DNA of 64,000 nt from contig CALSPA010000010.1 of NCBI GenBank assembly GCA_943788115.1, positions 1-64,000 of the forward strand. Reading direction: 5' to 3'. Shown here in pieces: positions 58,284 to 64,000 of this stretch; within the stretch, counting starts at the first letter, position 1; the number at the start of each line of letters is the position of its first letter. The stretch comes from an uncultured Flavobacteriales bacterium. GTDB taxonomy: Bacteria; Bacteroidota; Bacteroidia; Flavobacteriales_D; Parvicellaceae. The position numbers and the translations under genes are program-made. The notes beneath the pieces are model-generated. The model made no database searches and was not told the origin of the DNA. It worked only from the letters and a program-made list of their open reading frames with translations.

Positions 58284-60774
58284 ATGATTTCAGAAGATGT
58301 AAAAAACAATACTGACAATTTATTAAGATATAGAGAACGTATTGCAAACTTTAGTAAAGAATTTGAAGTTGGTCTTTTTATCTACTTACTTAGAAAATCT
58401 AGGTGGATAATTGTATTAATTATTTTAGCATCTATTTTTTGCGCAAATATATATCTAAGATATACACCGGAAAAACATAGAATCATCTTCAACATTACAA
58501 ATAAATATTAAAGACCAAGCAGACGAATTATTAGACCTTTATTCATTTGATCAAAAGTCAAATATAAATGCAGAAGTTGCTCTTTTAAAATCTGAAATCA
58601 TTCTAAGTAAAGCAATCAAATCTTTAGATTTTGACATTCAATACTTTAGTGAAGGGGAAATTCTGTCTCGGAATATTTATAAATCATCTCCTTTCATTTT
58701 CAAAGATTTAATTTTAAAAGATTCTAGCTTTTATGAAAAAAACATCTATGTCAACATTAAAGATGATAAAATAACATTAACTGATGTTAATCAAGAATTA
58801 AATTATGCTCAATTTATTGTCCCAAATAAATTTTTCAGCTCACCTTATTTTTCAGGAAAAATACAAATTTTAGATGTTGAAACATTTTCTAATTCATTAG
58901 AGGAAAATCGTTACTATTTCAAATTAACAAATACTAAAAAATTACAACAAGAAATTGCTAAAACACTATCTGTTAATATTTCAGATTATTCTGCAAATAC
59001 AATAGCGATATCACATGTTCATAACAATCCAAACATAACAGCTGACATCTGTAATCAACTAGCATTAGAGTACATTGATTATGCACTGGATAAACAACGG
59101 AAGAGCTCTATAAATATCGGAAAATATATAAATGCGCAAAAAGATAGTGTAGAGATAAGGTTGAAAAACAGTGAGAAAAAAATTCAAGATTACAAGAAAC
59201 AAAATGATGTAAACATGACACAACTCAATAGTTTTAGTCTAGAAAACATTAAAGCTTTTGATGAAAAATTAATAACAACCAATTTAGACCTAAAAATGTT
59301 AAAGGAAATGGACAACAATGTTCCATTAACATTTAAATCATCCTTTGATTCAGAAACTATACAAAATCTTGCTCTATCAAAAATATTTTACAATGATCCT
59401 TTAATTCAAGGGATGATTGAAAAATTAATTTTAGATATTAAAACTAAGAAAGAGTTACTAAAAAAATCAACAGAAAAAAATGAGAAAATCATTTCTCTTA
59501 ATGGTGAAATAGAAGAGAAGATCCTTTACATTAAAAGAGGGATAAATTTACTTATCAATCAAAAAGAAAAAGAAAGTGTCGAACTTAAAAATGAAATAAA
59601 TAAATTAGAAATTAAACTTCTATCTCTTCCGGAAAAAGAATTAGAATTAGCGAGATTAGAGCGAATTTTACAAATTAATAATGGTTACTACACTTTACTT
59701 CTTGAAAAACAAACTGAATATGACTTATCTAAAGCTGGAATAACTACTTACAATGAAATTTTAAGAAAAGCTACTGTTCCAACCACACCAATATCCCCAA
59801 TAAAAACTATAGTTTATTTAGTCGCTTTTTTTATTGCATTATTACTAATTTCAAGTTACTCGGTAATCAGGTATTTTCTGCATGATAAAGTAACGTCTCT
59901 CTACGAAATTGCTAAATATTCAAACGGAGCAATAGGCATTTTGGGCATGGTTCCATTAATCTATAGTAAAATACCAGTATCTCAATTAATGATTGACAAG
60001 AGTCCCAAATCATTACTTACAGAATCTTTCAGAACATTAAGAACGAACCTTCAATACATTTCATCTGAAAATAAAGAATCCAAGATTATCGGGATTAGCA
60101 GCACCATTTCAGGAGAGGGTAAGACCTTCTTAGCTTTAAATTTAGCTGGAATAATTGCATATACTGGTAAAAAGGTAATTGTACTTGATTTAGACATGAG
60201 AAAACCTAAAATTCATTTGGGTTTTGGTATTAAAAATGTCAAGGGAATGAGTAGTTTACTAATAGGAAAAGAAAAAATAGAAAATTGTGTTAATCACAGT
60301 GAATTAGAAGGTTTAGATTTTATTACAGCAGGTCCTTTACCTCCAAATCCATCTGAATTAATAGTAAGCAAACTTTTTAAAGATGTTATAAACGAATTAA
60401 AAACAATGTATGATACTATTGTAATTGACAACCCTCCAGTTGGACTTGTAACTGATGGGATTCCTGTACTACAAATGGCAGATTATCCTATTTATGTATT
60501 TAAATCCAATTTTTCCAGAAAAAATTTCATACAAAATGTAGACAGACTAATTAATGAAAATAATTTAGATAAACTTTCTGTTGTACTAAATGGTGTAGAC
60601 ACAAGCAGAACTGGATACGGAAGAAAATACAGTTATGGTTATCATTATGGCTATGGATACGGATACGGATATGGTTACGGATCAAAAAGCAGTTATTCTT
60701 CTTATTACACTGATGACGACACAACCAATAAAAAAACTATTTTTGAAAGAATTTTCAAAAGAAAAAAGAAATGA
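58284..60774 (+). CDS. Wzc-like polysaccharide co-polymerase / tyrosine autokinase (one frameshift)
   Basis: 830-residue inner-membrane protein in two frames: 58284-58511 and, from about 58483, through to 60774. The total span is exactly one base over a multiple of three, and an extra A near 58480 explains it (EKH then ESSSTLQINIKD). N-terminal Wzz domain with a transmembrane helix (WIIVLIILASIFCAN), a coiled-coil periplasmic region (about 59160-59700), a second helix (TIVYLVAFFIALLLISSY), then the BY-kinase with Walker A SGEGKTFLA, Walker A' VIVLDLDMRKPK and Walker B IVIDNPP. The C-terminus is a Tyr/Gly cluster, the usual autophosphorylation site. Controls chain length and export. Overlaps rfbC by 4 bp. 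Confidence 0.9.
60612..60711 (+). repeat. Tyr-Gly codon repeat at the 3' end of wzc
   Basis: Tandem TAT/TAC-GGA/GGT-type codons encode GYHYGYGYGYGYGYG followed by SSYSSYY. The codons alternate synonymously, so the repeat is kept at protein level. It is the tyrosine-rich tail that BY-kinases autophosphorylate. Confidence 0.8.
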
Positions 60775-61316
60775 TTTTCAGAGAAAGTAAGCTTAAGGGT
60801 TTATTTATTATTGAACCAACAATATTTAAAGATGACAGAGGGTATTTTTTTGAATCCTTCAACAATAAAAATTTTGAGCTAAAAACAGGTATTTCTGTGA
60901 ATTTTGTTCAAGACAATGAATCTAAGTCTCAAAAAAACGTTCTTCGTGGATTACATTTTCAAAACACCCCTTTCGCTCAGGGCAAATTAGTTCGAGTAAT
61001 TCAAGGTAGTGTACTTGATGTTGCTGTTGACTTAAGAAAAAACTCAAAAACTTACGGGCACCATATCAAAGAAATAATAAGTGCTGAGAATAAACGAATG
61101 ATGTACATTCCAGAAGGTTTTGCTCATGGTTTTGCTACTCTAGAAAACGACACTATTTTCTCCTATAAATGCACTAATTATTACCATAAAGATTCTGAAG
61201 ACTGTATACTTTACAATGATCCTGTTTTAAATATAGATTGGAATATTGATTCACCAATTTTATCAGAAAAGGATAAACTTGGAAAAAAATTTAGTTCTTT
61301 TGTATCAAAATTTTAA
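60771..61316 (+). CDS. rfbC: dTDP-4-dehydrorhamnose 3,5-epimerase
   Basis: 181-residue cupin-fold epimerase of the dTDP-L-rhamnose pathway. FKDDRGYFFESFN, FVQDNESKSQKNVLRGLHFQ (active-site His), KLVRVIQGSVLDVAVDLRK and MYIPEGFAHGFATL are all present. Normal length. rfbA, rfbB and rfbD are not in the window. The ATG overlaps the wzc stop (ATGA), so it belongs to the export operon and suggests a rhamnose-type sugar in the polymer. Confidence 0.96.
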   Translation: MIFRESKLKGLFIIEPTIFKDDRGYFFESFNNKNFELKTGISVNFVQDNESKSQKNVLRGLHFQNTPFAQGKLVRVIQGSVLDVAVDLRKNSKTYGHHIKEIISAENKRMMYIPEGFAHGFATLENDTIFSYKCTNYYHKDSEDCILYNDPVLNIDWNIDSPILSEKDKLGKKFSSFVSKF

Positions 61317-61319
61317 TTC

Positions 61320-62423
61320 TTGGAACAGCATCAATATTTATTCATCGTCTATTCAATCTTCTTTGTAAGTATTGTTTTTTTCTGTCTTTTAATAAACACA
61401 ATACTTTTAAAATTCTCTACAACTCTTGGAATTAGAGAGAACGAGAAACCGATTATTAGGTGGAGCAGTGTTTCTCGACCAGCTATGGGGGGGATCTCTT
61501 TTTACATTTCTTTTCTTTTATCTACTGCTTGTTTTGGAATTTTTTTTGAAAGTAATACACTATTTAATGACTCTCAATCTATTGCTTTACTTACAGCATC
61601 GTCCTTGGCTTTCTTAATGGGTTTAGCAGACGATGCATATAACACCAAACCATTTTTAAAATTATTTGTTCAAATTATATGTGGAGTAATCTTAATTTTT
61701 GGAGCGAAATTCTCATCAACTACCAATCTATTAATTATTCAACTTTTTGACAACGACATTTACAATTACATTCTTACCATTCTTTGGGTTATTGGAATCA
61801 TGAATTCAATAAACATGCTAGATAACATGGATGGTATAACAACCATAACATCTATATTCATTATTCTTCCTTGTATCTTTTACATCTCAATTCACCAAGA
61901 TTTTGAAAATTTTGACTTTATCGCTCTTTTAGGAGTATTGGCAGCTCTTATCGCTTTTTTATTTTACAACTTAAATCCCTCCAAAATGTTCATGGGGGAT
62001 TCCGGAAGTCAATTTTTAGGACTCTTTATAGCTGCGCTTGGAATAAAATACTTATGGAATTCTACTAATTACAATGGTGATGTTGTAGTTTCTAAGCAAA
62101 TAATAACTGTTTTATTAGCTTTTATTCTTCCAATCATTGACACTACAAGTGTTGTAATTAACAGATTATCAAGAAAACAATCTCCTTTTGTAGGTGGAAA
62201 AGACCACACTACCCATCACCTTTCTTATTATGGCTTTAGCGACAGTCAAGTTGCTTATATATTTTTAGGGATTTCGGCTCTGTCATCCTTAATTTGTTTT
62301 GCGCTTTTCAGATTTATAGATTATTGGAACCACTGGTCTACTGTAGGTTTTATAATTTACTTTATTGCTGCTTTCATTTGTCTTTATTGGACTACTCAAA
62401 AAAATAAAGACCAAAGGAAATAA
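61320..62423 (+). CDS. Undecaprenyl-phosphate sugar-1-phosphate transferase, MraY/WecA-like
   Basis: 367-residue polytopic membrane protein (about ten helices). It would transfer a UDP-HexNAc phosphate to undecaprenyl phosphate, starting polysaccharide assembly. Family motifs: MGLADDAYNTKP (catalytic Asp pair), NMLDNMDGI, NPSKMFMGDSGSQFLG and KDHTTHHLSYYG. Start is TTG at 61320, three bases after rfbC; no ATG fits before the first helix. WecA-like rather than MraY, judged by the polysaccharide context and absence of cell-wall genes. Confidence 0.92.
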   Translation: MEQHQYLFIVYSIFFVSIVFFCLLINTILLKFSTTLGIRENEKPIIRWSSVSRPAMGGISFYISFLLSTACFGIFFESNTLFNDSQSIALLTASSLAFLMGLADDAYNTKPFLKLFVQIICGVILIFGAKFSSTTNLLIIQLFDNDIYNYILTILWVIGIMNSINMLDNMDGITTITSIFIILPCIFYISIHQDFENFDFIALLGVLAALIAFLFYNLNPSKMFMGDSGSQFLGLFIAALGIKYLWNSTNYNGDVVVSKQIITVLLAFILPIIDTTSVVINRLSRKQSPFVGGKDHTTHHLSYYGFSDSQVAYIFLGISALSSLICFALFRFIDYWNHWSTVGFIIYFIAAFICLYWTTQKNKDQRK

Positions 62424-62452
62424 AGAGTTATCTTTCAAAAACTTCAAACTCA

Positions 62453-64000
62453 ATGGCCCTATTAAAAGAGCAAGAAAATATAAATGTATATGGCGCAAGA
62501 TCTCATAATTTAAAAAACATTGATTTAAGTATTCCTAGAAATCAATTGGTTGTTATTACTGGCTTAAGTGGAAGCGGCAAATCCTCTCTTGCTTTTGACA
62601 CCATATTTGCAGAAGGTCAGCGAAGATACATGGAGACATTTAGTGCTTATGCTAGACAATTTATTGGTAATTATTCTCGCCCAGATGTAGATAAAATAAC
62701 AGGATTAAGTCCAGTTATTTCTATTGAACAAAAGACAGTATCAAAAAACCCAAGATCTACTGTAGGAACAATAACAGAAATTTATGATTTCTTAAGATTA
62801 CTTTTTGCTAGAACATCAGAAGCATATTCTCCAGAAACAGGTTTAGTAATGACCAAATATTCTGAGAAAGAATTAAACGAATTAATATTTAATAATTATT
62901 TAAATAAAAACATTAGCGTCCTTTCTCCTCTTGTTAAAGGAAGAAAAGGGCATTACCGAGATTTATTTGACAAATTAATTAAGCAAGGATTCACTAAAGT
63001 GATTGTAGATGGAGAAAAGTTAGATTTAACTCATGGAATGAAATTGGATAGATATAAAATTCATGATATCTACTTAATCATCGATAGAATAAAAATCAAC
63101 AATAACTCTTTAAATAGATTAAAAAAAGCTATTTCTTCTGCTTTAAAAAAGGGGAAAGGAGAAATTTCAATCTATGAAAAAGATGAGACACTTAAATCAT
63201 TTAGTAAATGGTTAATGTGTACTAAAAGTGGATTTTCACTTCCAGAGCCAGAACCAAATATTTTCTCTTTCAACTCACCTCATGGAGCGTGTTCAAAATG
63301 TAATGGATTAGGAAAAACAACAGATATTGACATAAAAAAAGTCATACCTGACACATCAAAAAGCATAAAAAAAGGAGGTATTATTCCCCTAGGTGTATTT
63401 GAAAAAAACTGGACTTTTAGACAGATAGAAATTATTCTTAAAAATGCAGGATTTGATATAGATTTACCAATTTCTAAAATTGAAGAAAGCACTTTAAACG
63501 AAATTCTTTATGGAAGCAATAAGTTAATAAAAATGCTTGGCGACAATGGAATTCACGATGTTGTTTCAAATTTTGAAGGGGTAATAAATATCATAAGTAG
63601 ACAACAAAAAGAAGGAACAAACAGAAGTAAAAGATGGGCTGAAAATTTCACCAATAAAAACATTTGCTCTAATTGCAATGGCACCAGACTAAAAACGAAT
63701 TCTCTTTTATATAAAGTAGATAACAAAACAATTGGTGAAATTGCTAAAATGGACATTATCTATTTACAAAATTGGGTTAAAGGGTTAAGTGCAAAATTCA
63801 ATGCAAATCAGCTTAAAATTGGAAATGACATTTTAAAAGAGCTTCAAAATCGAATCTCATTTCTTATTAATGTTGGTTTAGATTACATTTCGCTTAATCT
63901 ACCAGCAGCAACATTGTCTGGTGGAGAAGCACAAAGAATACGTCTTGCATCCCAAATTGGATCTGAACTAACAGGTGTATTATATATATTAGATGAACCA
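62453..64000 (+). CDS. uvrA: Excinuclease ABC subunit A, 5' part (continues past window end)
   Basis: At least 516 residues of UvrA, open to the window edge. DNA damage recognition ATPase of nucleotide excision repair. The first ATP-binding module shows Walker A GLSGSGKSSLAFDT, then FAEGQRRYMETFSAYARQF and SIEQKTVSKNPRSTVGT; the zinc module has its Cys pairs in CSKCNG and CSNCNG. The signature LSGGEAQRIRLASQIGS is followed by ILDEP at the very edge. Start ATG at 62453 (MALLKEQENINVYGAR), 29 bp after the WecA-like gene, so it may be read through from that operon. Confidence 0.96.
   Translation, partial: MALLKEQENINVYGARSHNLKNIDLSIPRNQLVVITGLSGSGKSSLAFDTIFAEGQRRYMETFSAYARQFIGNYSRPDVDKITGLSPVISIEQKTVSKNPRSTVGTITEIYDFLRLLFARTSEAYSPETGLVMTKYSEKELNELIFNNYLNKNISVLSPLVKGRKGHYRDLFDKLIKQGFTKVIVDGEKLDLTHGMKLDRYKIHDIYLIIDRIKINNNSLNRLKKAISSALKKGKGEISIYEKDETLKSFSKWLMCTKSGFSLPEPEPNIFSFNSPHGACSKCNGLGKTTDIDIKKVIPDTSKSIKKGGIIPLGVFEKNWTFRQIEIILKNAGFDIDLPISKIEESTLNEILYGSNKLIKMLGDNGIHDVVSNFEGVINIISRQQKEGTNRSKRWAENFTNKNICSNCNGTRLKTNSLLYKVDNKTIGEIAKMDIIYLQNWVKGLSAKFNANQLKIGNDILKELQNRISFLINVGLDYISLNLPAATLSGGEAQRIRLASQIGSELTGVLYILDEP

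Noticed and set aside
58284-58511. A stand-alone 75-residue membrane protein
   Set aside because: It is the N-terminal Wzz part of the Wzc-like protein, cut by a one-base shift.

Overview
The window is a low-GC stretch of a Bacteroidota genome, most likely a marine Flavobacteriales-type organism. The evidence is the type IX secretion system (T9SS) cargo with type A and type B C-terminal sorting domains, a PorP/SprF protein paired with a PD40-OmpA protein, TAnnTTTG promoter elements, the almost complete lack of Shine-Dalgarno sequences, an AddAB-type helicase-nuclease, and menaquinone genes.

Layout. 1-7.2 kb (minus): two tandem giant T9SS type B surface proteins, nearly identical at their ends but with unrelated central cassettes. 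7.4-10.6 kb (minus): an SPFH/Band 7 protein and purL. 10.7-13.7 kb (plus): a polytopic membrane protein and a lipoprotein amidohydrolase, both broken by many small indels. 13.7-16.9 kb (minus): a porP/sprF - PD40/OmpA pair. 17.2-22.8 kb (plus): guaB and three SurA/parvulin-type periplasmic folding genes. 22.9-26.7 kb (plus): glpK, glpD and an alpha/beta hydrolase. 26.8-34.8 kb (plus): a T9SS type A protein and a roughly 1,820-residue type B protein with 15 Ig-like repeats. 34.8-35.7 kb: a glycerophosphodiester phosphodiesterase. 35.7-44.2 kb: addA (minus) and addB (plus) flanking an MbnP-like lipoprotein, a diheme MauG/MbnH-type peroxidase and a DUF2452 protein. 44.2-48.8 kb: an orphan OmpR-type regulator, a small Lys-rich exported protein and a trypsin-fold T9SS protease. 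48.9-52.9 kb: menI-menF-menD-menB. 52.9-54.3 kb (minus): dacB. 54.3-62.4 kb (plus): asnB, then an exopolysaccharide export and initiation operon (GT4, wza, wzc, rfbC, wecA-like). 62.5 kb to the end: uvrA, cut by the window edge.

How the genes fit together. The envelope is the dominant theme: T9SS cargo and a T9SS-linked OmpA protein, folding factors that would serve outer-membrane and secreted proteins, and polysaccharide export. GlpK, GlpD and GDPD can feed phospholipid-derived glycerol into dihydroxyacetone phosphate. The men genes supply menaquinone for GlpD and respiration.

The sequence contains many single-base frameshifts. About twelve lie within 3.4 kb (11.4-14.9 kb), in three unrelated genes on both strands and mostly at homopolymers, which points to consensus error there rather than pseudogenes. 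Isolated ones lie near 2.59, 4.70, 28.29, 33.49 and 58.48 kb.

The observations most worth following are the central-cassette exchange between the tandem adhesins, the MbnP/MbnH-like pair with a perfect 20-bp palindrome over its start codon, and a set of six genes whose -7 promoter element lies only 4-5 nt before the start codon, which suggests leaderless mRNAs. No tRNA, rRNA, CRISPR array or insertion sequence was recognised, and no gap between genes exceeds 300 bases.
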